From assembly GCA_017630395.1 (NCBI GenBank), contig JAGBVI010000034.1, positions 33,172-97,171 of the forward strand: a stretch of 64,000 nt of DNA, read 5' to 3'. Below, piece by piece: positions 48,301 through 56,777 of the stretch (position 1 is the stretch's first letter; each line of letters starts with the position of its first letter). The translations under genes and the position numbers were made by a program. Under the pieces are notes generated by a model, which saw only the letters and a program-made list of their open reading frames with translations, was not told the origin of the DNA and searched no databases. The stretch is from Paludibacteraceae bacterium. Lineage in GTDB: Bacteria > Bacteroidota > Bacteroidia > Bacteroidales > Paludibacteraceae.

Positions 48301-48448
48301 ACATCTGTCCCCATCCTTTTCGGGGTGCATATCCATCATTATAATCTTGAACCGTCGAGTCTCCAATGGTAAAGACCCTCAATTGTTGAGTATACGAAGG
48401 GCTCATCAGCAGCATAAATGCCACCAACAACGAAACTATTTTTTTCAT
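45329..48448 (-). CDS. Secreted double-domain rhamnogalacturonan acetylesterase, CE12/SGNH type, with T9SS domain (1039 aa)
   Basis: Removes acetyl groups from rhamnogalacturonan. The signal peptide is MKKIVSLLVAFMLLMSPSYT; an upstream in-frame start is ignored because the residues before it are not signal-like. Two complete esterase domains follow. Domain 1 has GDST with nucleophile S31, QFGINDRN, and DQVH with D213 and H216. Domain 2 has GDST with S412, QFGHNDRD, and DGTH with D596 and H599. Each is followed by a small YKVTF/YSLTV module with the phrase KFLxWxxxxGKxxSTKxLH. About 215 residues (near nt 45640-46290) then match the C-terminal half of the PL11 lyase upstream. The T9SS sorting domain ends with FKRITIFK. 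Second gene of a two-gene operon. Confidence 0.85.
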   Translation of the reverse strand: MKKIVSLLVAFMLLMSPSYTQQLRVFTIGDSTVQDYNDGYAPRKGWGQMLSFFFDKSKAVVYNKAIGGTSSKSFYEKHWADVKNQLKKGDYVFIQFGINDRNSSDANRYAPKGVFEGYIKKFVADVRAKGAIPVLVSTVRRCAWTNGKPYDSYHEHPQLMRDVAKELSTPLIDLDKFCYDLFVAQGELYAQRYLTMHLQAGEYANYKNGASDQVHYQETGATENARFVVESIENSNDADLKKLAACTLPRYKVTFKINDPSKAKTISRTAEFPAGINVTLKTIPQNGAKFLRWEDASGKSISTKSLHVLKMGSADVTYKAVYESNIVETIEPTLTINNSTKSLVASEAKSYKWYFNNKLISSETKSTLTINQNGTYTVEMVLNDGSTKKLSISVAIGKDGVIRKIYLIGDSTVCNYKDSQYPMTGWGQVLKYFFNSDIQINNHAIGGRSSRSFIEQGRWKTVLDALQPGDFVFIQFGHNDRDTKPERYTSVADYKKNMQMFIKDARGKGAIPVLVSPMVMNAWNNAGMRNVFTENGNNYRGAMAEVAKEMDCPFVDLNIQSHNLFKTTSSSYCSRFFYHSYPAGEYPNYPNGSSDGTHFQEMGALTLCKLITDELRKSDDPYIESLVNYLKPLYSLTVKANKANSGDITLSNSFPEGTPITVKVLPSSGAKFLNWNQDSKNVSTKTLHRFTMGAKNTELTAVFEGGDAVDTIVKINFPEGKKRVAYITDPNGANYANDTKILPMLKSCELLFVYEVDATKTNVDLADFDLIVISEVAASTATRIASLKSIDKPTLTMKVHAYKEANGAWGWAKNGFGDNYEATSIEVTEQGKNHPIFTGVDLNSASELQIVSEVNNKALTFMNPADFTAVSGGEIVELATIAGEEQCNIFEIPAGTSIAGSKLNATMIQIGLNSSSYANITEVGNSIIKNACYYLLDLPVGTGSPTGLLTMVSSSSDIACYPNPVEDLLFVQNLSDRAIEGDMLLFDLSGMLIHSSKVELSIGTTVFDREQFNNMCGGTYLLMFVEKNNIIFKRITIFK

Positions 48449-48474
48449 GTAAATATTTATTTTGTGATTTATAA

Positions 48475-48508
48475 TTGAGAGGTCATGCATTGTTGCACAA
48501 CCTCTCAA
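48475..48508 (-). other. Intercistronic hairpin between lyase and esterase genes
   Basis: TTGAGAGGT pairs with ACCTCTCAA over nine bases around a loop that can itself pair (TGCA with TGCA). There is no T run, so it is probably an RNA-stability or processing element between the two cistrons, 71 nt apart. Confidence 0.5.
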
Positions 48509-48519
48509 CATAGATGGAA

Positions 48520-51500
48520 TTACCTAACAATCATAAATTTATTTAATAAATCACTACCATTTTCATCCACAATCTTAACAACGTATGAACCGGAAGAAAT
48601 ATTCAACTCCGAACGTATCAGACTATTTACGCCCTCATTCAAAGAGATGTTGAACGAAGCAACCATAGCGCCATCGATAGAGAAGATTTGTAGTTCGACA
48701 ACCTTTTCATCGCCAATATTTTGGATATACAACAGCTCTTCAACAGGATTTGGATAGATGTTCAATGTAGCAGACTCTGCGTTCGTCAACAAAATATCAG
48801 TGCCTTCCCCACCTTGCTCAGGTTTCAATTCTCCCAACAAATACAAACAAGCATTTTCCACTACCGAAAGACCATCTTTTGTGATATTCGCATAAGAACT
48901 GCTATTCAATCCGATTTGGATATAATTTTGCGGGATAGATGTACCTGCCACAACAGCTCCGGCCGCAATTTCCAAGATAGAAACCGCCTCTTCTCCTTTG
49001 ATATTAGCAATTGGTTCGATAGTACCTTCAGCCTCTGTAAATGATTCAGGGTTCATAAAGGTAAGAGCTTTTGTATTGACTTCCGACACCATATTAACTT
49101 CGTTACCATTTACAAAATTGACATCTTTAAACATAGGGTGAGAAAGATATTTTTCAGCCACCACCAAATTGGTTTCAGTAGTGTTATCACCATACCCATC
49201 AGCAGCCCAATTCCAGGCACCTGCTGCATTCTTATAGGCATGAACTTTCAATGTCAACACAGGTTTATCAATACCTTCCAACTCAGCCACGATTGGAGCA
49301 GTAGAAGGAGTCACCTCACTGATAACTATCAAATCAAAGAGAGAGTAATCGAACTTAGATGATTGAGCATCAAATTCGCGAACATACCAACCCTCTAAAC
49401 CTTTCAGGTGAGATAGAATTTTATCTTTCTTATAGTTGTCATTTGTTGCGTCTGTCACGTAGGCAACATTTCTAAGACCACCTTCAACCAAAGCAATCTC
49501 AACGTCCAAAGAAACCACATTATCTCCTCCTTTGGTTTTCACTGTAATTGTTGCATTTTCGGCAGGCTGACCGGACAAGATCAAGTTGTTACCCTCTGAT
49601 TTTGCAGAAATACCTTCGGGCAATTCAGTTGTTTCAATACCTGTAGCAGTACCTCCAAAAGTGAAGGTGATAGGAGCAATAGATTCGCCCGGCAAAAGTT
49701 CTTGCACAAGTTTTCCAGAATAAGACATGGTTGCAATAGTTGGAACCACCTCTTTCCCAGCAGTATAGATATCAGGTTGCTTCAAATTTTCCACGCCATC
49801 ACCTATGTAAATTCCCAAATGAGGAGGTTGGTTATAGGCAGTATTTTGCCAAGCTACGGCACAACGGTAAACGGCATCATGCATCAAGGTGTACATACGA
49901 TGTTTAGACTCGATGGTAGTGGTATAGATATACAAGTTGGCACCATCGTGAAGAATAACCTCTTCGCGCCAATCTCCGATGATATCTGCAGACAAGTTGG
50001 GAGTGTTTTTAGAACCATTACAAGCACTACCGGTAAAGGTAATCAAACGAGTTGTACCATTTCCATTCCACTTATCACACTTATTACCATCCAACAATTC
50101 GTCTTGCAGGTCGCCGTCCCAATATACACGGAAATTCACACTTGGTTTCTTGGTAGAAATACTCTTCCCGTTGCAATCGAAAACATCGCTTCCGTACGAA
50201 CTCCACATCTCAAATCCCTTGTGACTTGCATCAATATCTGCCGCCATACCACGACCGTTGTCCGTATTTGTTTTTAGTCCGAAAATTACCTTTCCTGTTT
50301 TTAGATTTCTTAATTCATAACCATAAGCAGAACCTTTGTCTTCATGAACAAACCAGCCCTCTAAGACTCCATTACCCGGAATCATATCAGAGACGTGCAT
50401 AGCATCTCCATGTCCATGACCGGTTCTATACATTAATTTACCATTATCATCAATACATGCCGAACCATAGATAATTTCATCCTTTCCATCACCATCCACA
50501 TCGGCTACAGAGAGGTTGTGATTTCCCTCGCCGTATGCACCTTGCCCCCTTGTAGGAGAGTCGTGAAACCAACGTTCCACCAACTTGCCATCTTTAAAAT
50601 CATAGGCTGCCAAAGTAGAACGAGTATAATAGCCTCGACACATCACAACACTTGGATGCTCTCCATCTAAATAAGCTGTACATGCGAGAAATCTATCCAC
50701 ACGGTTACCATAACCATCTCCCCAAGAATTTACATTTCCTCGAGCCGGTTTATAGGCAACAGTATGAATCTCTGCACCTGTAGCTCCTTCAAAAATTGTC
50801 AGATATTCCGGACCTGTCAAGATATAGCCGGAGCCATTTCTGTAATCTGCATTAGGATTATCATTACCCATGATTACATTTTTCCCCTTTCCATCTTTCG
50901 TTCCGGGAGCTGTCTTACAAACTAATTCACACTTACCATCTCCGTCATAATCAAACACTTGATATTGAGTATAGTGAGCACCTGCTCTGATATTGACTCC
51001 CAAATCTATTCTCCACAAGAACTTTCCTTCCAAAGAGTAGCAATCAATATATACCTTGTCAGTATTTCCATCTTGCGAGTTATCTTTCGCATTGCTTGGA
51101 TCCCACTTCAAAAACAACTCATACTGCCCATCTCCATCTACATCACCAACACTCATGTCATTGGCATTGTAATTGGTTCCCGGACGATTCAACTTAATCG
51201 TTCTTTGTTGTGACCCCCATGGAGAAACTGCTTTCGATTCGGAAATCTCCTTGCCACCGACAACAGCCTTAACAACATACTTGGAATTGGTTCCTCCTTG
51301 TCCATCCACATAATTTGTTTTTGTGGTGATTGGAGAGGCATTAACTTTGGTTCCATCTCTATAGATATTGAATCCGATAGAGGGGTCATCTGTTCCTAAG
51401 TAACGCCAACTGATAAATACCCCATTATTAACTTTTACGGCAACAACTCCGCGATCCAAATACTCCATTTGTCTGGATGCAGAAAAAAGTGTGCCAATAC

Positions 51501-51558
51501 ACATCCATGATGCGAATAATAAAAATAAAATACGTTTTGAAAAAATTTGTGTTTTCAT
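48520..51558 (-). CDS. Secreted rhamnogalacturonan lyase, PL11 family, with extra C-terminal module and T9SS domain (1012 aa)
   Basis: Pectin (rhamnogalacturonan I) lyase. The signal peptide begins MKTQIFSKRILFLLF and ends near FSAS; the start ATG 51558 fits the promoter box at 51582-51589, which lies after the upstream alternative ATG. The PL11 domain begins RQMEYLDRGVVAVKVNNGVF then ISWRYLGTD, and carries propeller calcium turns GDVDGDGQYEL, FDYDGDGKCEL and ADVDGDGKDEI. From about residue 625 comes an Ig-like region, then about 215 residues (near nt 48830-49475) shared with the esterase downstream, then a T9SS sorting domain (LNIYPNPVEELLYIQNIGDE to NKFMIVR). First gene of the operon. It is closer to canonical YesW-type sequences than the lyase at 10349-12796. 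Confidence 0.88.
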   Translation of the reverse strand: MKTQIFSKRILFLLFASWMCIGTLFSASRQMEYLDRGVVAVKVNNGVFISWRYLGTDDPSIGFNIYRDGTKVNASPITTKTNYVDGQGGTNSKYVVKAVVGGKEISESKAVSPWGSQQRTIKLNRPGTNYNANDMSVGDVDGDGQYELFLKWDPSNAKDNSQDGNTDKVYIDCYSLEGKFLWRIDLGVNIRAGAHYTQYQVFDYDGDGKCELVCKTAPGTKDGKGKNVIMGNDNPNADYRNGSGYILTGPEYLTIFEGATGAEIHTVAYKPARGNVNSWGDGYGNRVDRFLACTAYLDGEHPSVVMCRGYYTRSTLAAYDFKDGKLVERWFHDSPTRGQGAYGEGNHNLSVADVDGDGKDEIIYGSACIDDNGKLMYRTGHGHGDAMHVSDMIPGNGVLEGWFVHEDKGSAYGYELRNLKTGKVIFGLKTNTDNGRGMAADIDASHKGFEMWSSYGSDVFDCNGKSISTKKPSVNFRVYWDGDLQDELLDGNKCDKWNGNGTTRLITFTGSACNGSKNTPNLSADIIGDWREEVILHDGANLYIYTTTIESKHRMYTLMHDAVYRCAVAWQNTAYNQPPHLGIYIGDGVENLKQPDIYTAGKEVVPTIATMSYSGKLVQELLPGESIAPITFTFGGTATGIETTELPEGISAKSEGNNLILSGQPAENATITVKTKGGDNVVSLDVEIALVEGGLRNVAYVTDATNDNYKKDKILSHLKGLEGWYVREFDAQSSKFDYSLFDLIVISEVTPSTAPIVAELEGIDKPVLTLKVHAYKNAAGAWNWAADGYGDNTTETNLVVAEKYLSHPMFKDVNFVNGNEVNMVSEVNTKALTFMNPESFTEAEGTIEPIANIKGEEAVSILEIAAGAVVAGTSIPQNYIQIGLNSSSYANITKDGLSVVENACLYLLGELKPEQGGEGTDILLTNAESATLNIYPNPVEELLYIQNIGDEKVVELQIFSIDGAMVASFNISLNEGVNSLIRSELNISSGSYVVKIVDENGSDLLNKFMIVR

Positions 51559-51581
51559 GTTCTGTAAAATTGGTTCGGTCG

Positions 51582-51589
51582 CAAAAGTA
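51582..51589 (-). promoter_or_regulatory. Candidate -7 box (TACTTTTG) for the lyase-esterase operon
   Basis: TACTTTTG fits TAnnTTTG, 24 nt upstream of the ATG at 51558. No clear TTTG is found 19 nt upstream, which is common for genes that need an activator such as a hybrid two-component regulator. The following 51590-51915 contains the divergent upstream region of the plus-strand module and no gene that I can see. Confidence 0.5.
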
Positions 51590-51915
51590 GAGCGAACCTC
51601 CATCATAAATATTCAAAATTAATTCAGTTGCATGTAAAATTAATTCATGATTATAGATTTTTTTGATTATCCCAACAAATTTCCAACGATGAAATGGGAT
51701 ATTCTTTATCAATTCACGATTCAATTTTTCAAAAAATTCCGCATCAAAAATAGTAATATTCTGGATTATTACAGTCAGAAAACAGAGAAAATACAATCTA
51801 AAAAGATAAATCTACTGATATTTTTTTAGGAATCTATCTGCAGATTTGGTATTTAAATATTTATTTTGCAAATTTGGTTGAAGTTATGATTTGTCTAACA
51901 TTTTAATGAATTGCC

Positions 51916-54033
51916 ATGGAACAGATTAAGTTTTATGAAGTGATAAAAAAGCATGCAGACGAGTTAGCCGGACAGAAAAGCACTCTTACAAGAGCTGATT
52001 TGGCATACGATTTAAATTCTCAAGGATGCCAATGTACAGACGATATGCACCTTTCGGAAATGGTTTATCGTGCCTATATTCACTATAATCGAGACAACAA
52101 CATTTATAAATCCTTCCTATCCAATGAAGGGGCAATCAGCCTCGTCGAACAATATAAACTTAATGCTCACCTGGATGATAATCAGTTAAACGATGCTCTG
52201 ACCCTCTTAGAAAAAGATTTATCAGTAGCCAAAGCGGAGCTGAATGAAGCAGAAAAGAGCATAGATACGGTTCTACAATTGGAAATCCTTAAAGCGGCAG
52301 GAGGAGTTCTGAAGGAGTTGGAGGGAACACAACAATTAAATGAAATAAAAGAAAAAGGAGCTGCCTTAATGCAAAATTATGGTAAGATGATTAATTCTTA
52401 CCAATCGGCAGAAATGCAAGTAAAAACAGATATTAAAGATTTTGTCGATTTAAGAGGGAATATCAATTTCACCCTACGAAAATATGCCGGAGCATTGATT
52501 GATATCTTTGGAGATTCTATAAAAATGGTGGATCCGAACCTCTTTGATTTTGACCGAGTTAAATGGTTGGATGTAAAAGCAATGCAAAGTCAGACAGAAC
52601 TACAATTCAATCAACTGGATCAAAATTGCACATTGCTTGTAAATGAAGTTGCAGACCATTTTAACAAAACCCTCAATCAACTTCCGGTGTGGATGAATTC
52701 GAGCAAGGTTTTGGGGCCTAAAAATGGCATCTATGGCACATTAGTGGTAGGCGCAATCTCCTACCTAAACCATTTTATGCAAGCTCAGGATAAAAGCATT
52801 CGTATGGAACGCGAATTACTTAAATTGAAAGAGAGTATAATAAAAGACCGCACTCAAGTTAAATCGGATCTGTATCGTTTGGCCAAGATTCATAAAACAC
52901 TCAACGACCTATACATTCCGAAAGCGAGTGCCTACCTAAGACTTAGTGAAGAGGTTCTTTCTGCGGATTTAAATGAATTGATGAATAGTTTCTACAATGG
53001 CGAGTGTGAACAACTTAAGCGAGAGAGAGACGAAATCCTAAACCGCATGAAAGAGTTGGAAAGAAGCATCAACGACCACAATGACAACTTAGCTCTATTC
53101 AACGGACAAATGAAAGATTGGAGCGGTCTATTGGATTCTCAAAAAAGCAACTACGAAGAGGCTAAGAGTAAAAAACCGGAAGAACCGAACTTCATCTCCA
53201 AAATATTTACCGGAGAGAAGTATAAGAGAAAATTACACGAGTGGATGGTTACCAACGGTGAATTGGTGGGAGCTTACGAAGAGATGTTAGTGGATGTTGA
53301 GCTGACAAAAGAGAACATTGCTACGCATAAAGATCAGATAGAGAAAGAGAAAGTTGAATATGAAAGTTTAAGCAAAAAATTAAAAGAGTTGAATGCTAAA
53401 ATTGCTCAAAAACTTTCTGCAACTCCGGAACAAAAATTGGCAGTACTGAAAAAATTAAAGGATCTTCTCTCTCTTCTTCATGCCGGAAAAAATGTGGTAG
53501 AGAGTCGTTTGGATGATTCGCTTTTGGAGGTTGCACAAATTCCAAATCCGGAACAAGCCAACAAACTTCCGCAAGAGATTCTTGCAAAATATGAAGGTTT
53601 CTGCAATAAGATTGTAAACGAAATAAGAGCAGGAGGCACAGAGGTGGCAGACGACCTTCTGAAAGAGTTTGGAATAGAAAAAGAGAGCGAAACAGCTCAA
53701 AAAGTGACAGAAACTTCGCAACAGGTGATGAGTAAAGTGGCAGACTTGCTCCAAAATGCAAGTTACCTACAAAGCGAGCAAATGAGATCTCAACTTACGG
53801 AAGAGGTTTATCGTAAAGAGTTGGAGAAATTACAAGAGGAGTTCAAAAAGAGCATGGACTGTATTTCCGACCAATCAAAGGTTTTGTTGGAGGCATTGCA
53901 AAAAGCCAATACCGCAACCAATAAATCGGATTTAAGGCAGGCGTTAATAGAAATATCCGGTCAGAGCGAATTTCAACTCTCAGAAAGCGATTTTGATGCC
54001 ATGTTACGAGGAGAAAAAACCATCGAAATATAA
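51916..54033 (+). CDS. Large coiled-coil protein of unknown function (705 aa)
   Basis: Not recognised. The first 85 residues (MEQIKFYEVIKKHADELAGQ, KSTLTRADLAYDLNSQGCQC, then MVYRAYIHYNRDNNIYKSFL) form a compact, mostly helical domain that reads like a small helix-turn-helix or dimerisation domain. Most of the rest is predicted coiled coil from the heptad pattern, with two long stretches (about 95-160 and 330-520) and a weakly hydrophobic turn near residue 285 (GIYGTLVVGAISYLNHF). A basic patch (EKYKRKLHEW) and a glutamate-rich end follow. No Walker motif, nuclease motif or signal peptide is visible, so it is a cytoplasmic scaffold-like protein. It is followed by two membrane protein genes on the same strand. 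Confidence 0.7.
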   Translation: MEQIKFYEVIKKHADELAGQKSTLTRADLAYDLNSQGCQCTDDMHLSEMVYRAYIHYNRDNNIYKSFLSNEGAISLVEQYKLNAHLDDNQLNDALTLLEKDLSVAKAELNEAEKSIDTVLQLEILKAAGGVLKELEGTQQLNEIKEKGAALMQNYGKMINSYQSAEMQVKTDIKDFVDLRGNINFTLRKYAGALIDIFGDSIKMVDPNLFDFDRVKWLDVKAMQSQTELQFNQLDQNCTLLVNEVADHFNKTLNQLPVWMNSSKVLGPKNGIYGTLVVGAISYLNHFMQAQDKSIRMERELLKLKESIIKDRTQVKSDLYRLAKIHKTLNDLYIPKASAYLRLSEEVLSADLNELMNSFYNGECEQLKRERDEILNRMKELERSINDHNDNLALFNGQMKDWSGLLDSQKSNYEEAKSKKPEEPNFISKIFTGEKYKRKLHEWMVTNGELVGAYEEMLVDVELTKENIATHKDQIEKEKVEYESLSKKLKELNAKIAQKLSATPEQKLAVLKKLKDLLSLLHAGKNVVESRLDDSLLEVAQIPNPEQANKLPQEILAKYEGFCNKIVNEIRAGGTEVADDLLKEFGIEKESETAQKVTETSQQVMSKVADLLQNASYLQSEQMRSQLTEEVYRKELEKLQEEFKKSMDCISDQSKVLLEALQKANTATNKSDLRQALIEISGQSEFQLSESDFDAMLRGEKTIEI

Positions 54034-54076
54034 GAAAGCTATATGCTCAAAATAAAATTTAAACAGCTCCAAAGTT

Positions 54077-54607
54077 ATGGTAAACCAAAGAAGAGAAGAT
54101 AAACGAAAAGACTTGGGCTTAGCCTCAGAAAAGGAGCGAAAGAAAATTGAAAAAGATGTTCTGTCTGCTCAGAAAGAGGTGGATCGTCATGCCAAACGAA
54201 GAGGCGAAATCGAGTCGCACTCCCTTTATCGTTTTGTGATTAAGGGAGCCTTCTTCTTTGACATCCTTGATGGTTTCTCTGGATTGGTAGAATTTGTTGG
54301 AGACGCTTTTTCCAGTGTTTTTCACCTGATCAATCTTTACCTTTCTATATTTGTCGTAAAGTCTGTTCGCCTCTCCTTTGCAGTGTTGATTATATCAGCT
54401 ATCGACCTCTTGATAGGGTTGATTCCATTTGCCGGAAGCATACTAGATTTTGTATTTTGCAGTAGCATTATAAATAGGCAATTGATTCGCGGATGGGTAG
54501 AAAATGACCCTACGGCACACTCAAGAGTCAATAAAATTGCAGCCATAGGTACATTTGTTGTTGCAGGACTACTGGGTATTGTTTGGTATTTAATTTCGCG
54601 CACATGA
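54077..54607 (+). CDS. Membrane protein of unknown function (176 aa)
   Basis: A charged N-terminal coil (about residues 1-45, KERKKIEKDVLSAQKEVDRH) is followed by three or four membrane segments (near residues 55-72, 78-98, 98-122 and 153-172). The segment IDLLIGLIPFAGSILDFVFC contains a GLIPxxG(S)xxDxxF phrase similar to the one found in small DUF4112-type membrane proteins, but I cannot confirm that family. It begins 43 nt after the coiled-coil gene. Its stop codon overlaps the next start (ATGA), so the two membrane proteins are translated together. Confidence 0.65.
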   Translation: MVNQRREDKRKDLGLASEKERKKIEKDVLSAQKEVDRHAKRRGEIESHSLYRFVIKGAFFFDILDGFSGLVEFVGDAFSSVFHLINLYLSIFVVKSVRLSFAVLIISAIDLLIGLIPFAGSILDFVFCSSIINRQLIRGWVENDPTAHSRVNKIAAIGTFVVAGLLGIVWYLISRT

Positions 54608-55347
54608 AAAATAAAGCCTCACACGTAATAGATTTTTTTTCCAATAGTTATAACAACATTTTGAAAAGTTCTTTTATGTTACCGATGGCGCGGGTAAACA
54701 GAGAGAAATTCATTCAACGTTTATCCACAAGGGAGTTGAAAGGAATGAATGTTCAAGTTGCATTGGAAAAATCCCCTAACAGTGCTTATTCACAGCAAGC
54801 GATAAATAAAGCTGCAAAGAAAATCATTGCCAAACACGCACTTTGGGTAACCCTCATCTCCGCAATATCAGCTATCCCAACAGGCTGGATGATGATTCCG
54901 TTTTTTATCATAGACATCATTCAATTTCAAATTCATGTTTTTGCAGTCTCACAAAAGCTACTATATCTCTACGAAGATGAAGAGAAGTTAACAGAATATA
55001 GTTCGGACACTGCCACCCAACTAATGATTTTGATGACAACCATTATGATTGGGAAACAACAATTTACGCGTATGTTAAAATCTGCCACAGGGGTAGTCAC
55101 CAAACAAGTGATACAACGTTTCACAATCAAAGCCCTCACACAATTTTCGATTCTCAACATAGTAAGACAAGTGGCCAAATGGTTTGGTATAGTCCTAACC
55201 AAAGAGACCTTATTGGAAGGGATTGATGTTGCCATCATCATAATTTGTGCAATCATATCGGGACTAATATCCTTGTGGCTCTTCAAACCAATGGCAAATA
55301 ATTTGATGAAATATCTAAAGGAAGAGACCAAGAATCAAGGGAATTAA
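54604..55347 (+). CDS. Membrane protein, possibly EcsC-like (247 aa)
   Basis: Starts at the ATG 54604, which overlaps the preceding TGA. The middle part, WVTLISAISAIPTGWMMIPF followed by FIIDIIQFQIHVFAVSQKLLYLYEDEE, has the EcsC-family arrangement: a hydrophobic run, an (I)PxDIxQFxxHxxxxxQKLxYLYxxEE phrase, then a long helical region and another hydrophobic pair (VAIIIICAIISGLISLWLFK). EcsC-like proteins are membrane associated and of unknown biochemical role; several occur beside phage-defence or stress genes. It is the third and last gene of the module and ends 23 nt before the stop of the convergent McrC gene. The family call is tentative. Confidence 0.55.
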   Translation: MKNKASHVIDFFSNSYNNILKSSFMLPMARVNREKFIQRLSTRELKGMNVQVALEKSPNSAYSQQAINKAAKKIIAKHALWVTLISAISAIPTGWMMIPFFIIDIIQFQIHVFAVSQKLLYLYEDEEKLTEYSSDTATQLMILMTTIMIGKQQFTRMLKSATGVVTKQVIQRFTIKALTQFSILNIVRQVAKWFGIVLTKETLLEGIDVAIIIICAIISGLISLWLFKPMANNLMKYLKEETKNQGN

Positions 55348-55370
55348 CGATAGAAATATGCGACAAAGCC

Positions 55371-56777
55371 TTACACGATTTTTAGAGATAATTCTTCAAC
55401 CACCGCCTTTAAGTGGAGTTCCACCCCATTCATAAACTTTGAAAACGCTATAAAATCAGCCTCTCGAGGAATTGGAACACCCATTCCAAAAATATCTCCA
55501 CCTAACCCGAATAACACCTTCTTATCCACTTTTATCTCCACATTATCTACATCCTTAAAGGGGTAAAGCAACGCGGCCTTTTGGGCTGGGAGAACGTGCA
55601 TATAGCTAATCATCTGAAAGAGGTCTTCACGCTGAATGGAAAATCCACTTTTGACATTTTCTTCCAACTCACCACTATTTAAACCACGAGACAATCGCTT
55701 GTACTTAGCATCCAAAACAAATGAGTCAATACCATCAAGGGCAGTTCCTTTTCGGTAAAAATCTGGAAAAAAGGATTGCCCACCTTTGTAAATTTGAATA
55801 CCATCTTGTCGCTTTCTATTTTTTGGATGAACCATCCTATCCACATCTTTTAAGATCGTTGCCAGATACTCTTCCCAGAGCCATGCACCATCAAAAAGGA
55901 CTCCATAAACCTTATTTTTTTCATATCCAAACTTTATGGATTCATGCCGAAGAATTTGCAAACAAAGTTGTTGTAAGTCTGTATAGGCCGAATAATAGGG
56001 ATGTTGCAACCTTTTGAGATTTTTAGAGATAATTTGCATCCGTTCTCGCCTATTAAAAGATGGAGTAGCTTGTAAGATTTGAGAAACAGACTCTTTGGTC
56101 TCCCTATCGTTATTAAGAATATAACCACCCTGAGGTTTCACCTTTATATATTCTATCGTATGACGTACCAGTTGCGTAATTTCATTATCAAAGCTATATT
56201 CTCTATTACTATACGAAACTCGACCTCTAAAAGGAACATTTTCTTTAATATGACGATTGACATCAATAACACCTTTCACGTTAGAATCATTGTGTTCAAA
56301 TCTTCGGTACTTCTTAAAAAGACCTTGTCTCAGAGCCTTTTTAAGAAAATGAGGAAACAAATAGAGCAAAAAATCAAATACAGATTCTCTGTTCATGGCA
56401 TGTTTCATGTCAAACAGATTGATTGAAAACACCTTTTGCAACATATAATGCAAAAAATAGTCATTTTCATCTTCTTTAGCAAAACGAGATTTGATTTTCA
56501 GTTGAGTATCGTTAATTCCGATAAAACCCATAACATTACCCGTAGAGAGTTCTTTTCCTTGCAATGAGAGGATACGATTTTCACTTATCTCATCATCACA
56601 CAGAGCCCAATCTCTTGGAAAAATCAAAAGATTTGGATTCTCTGCAAGAGTAACTTCCCTGATATTCACATTGGCTATTTTTTGAAGATTGTTGATGTGC
56701 ATTTCAATCTTCTCTTCCGATGTAAGATTAGAGATGGGCGTCCAATCGCAATTATCAGTTATCTGAATCAGACTCAT
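55371..56777 (-). CDS. mcrC: McrC-type nuclease subunit of a modification-dependent restriction system (468 aa)
   Basis: Partner of the AAA+ protein encoded just upstream. The N-terminal beta-barrel contains IFPRDWALCDDEISENRIL and LSTGNVMGFIGINDTQLKIK. The C-terminal half has a PD-(D/E)xK nuclease core: PDFYRKGTALDGI followed by FVLDAKYKRL (about residues 336-358), with the catalytic aspartate and lysine present. The middle part (KKYRRFEHNDSNVKGVIDVN) is typical of McrC. I use the ATG 56777; the longer frame starts with TTG. The coding regions overlap by 23 nt, so McrB and McrC are coupled. It is read towards the unknown module on the other strand. Confidence 0.85.
   Translation of the reverse strand: MSLIQITDNCDWTPISNLTSEEKIEMHINNLQKIANVNIREVTLAENPNLLIFPRDWALCDDEISENRILSLQGKELSTGNVMGFIGINDTQLKIKSRFAKEDENDYFLHYMLQKVFSINLFDMKHAMNRESVFDFLLYLFPHFLKKALRQGLFKKYRRFEHNDSNVKGVIDVNRHIKENVPFRGRVSYSNREYSFDNEITQLVRHTIEYIKVKPQGGYILNNDRETKESVSQILQATPSFNRRERMQIISKNLKRLQHPYYSAYTDLQQLCLQILRHESIKFGYEKNKVYGVLFDGAWLWEEYLATILKDVDRMVHPKNRKRQDGIQIYKGGQSFFPDFYRKGTALDGIDSFVLDAKYKRLSRGLNSGELEENVKSGFSIQREDLFQMISYMHVLPAQKAALLYPFKDVDNVEIKVDKKVLFGLGGDIFGMGVPIPREADFIAFSKFMNGVELHLKAVVEELSLKIV

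Noticed and set aside
51428-51796. 122-codon minus-strand frame upstream of the lyase
   Set aside because: Overlaps the lyase signal-peptide region in another frame and the AT-rich divergent promoter region; composition is not protein-like.
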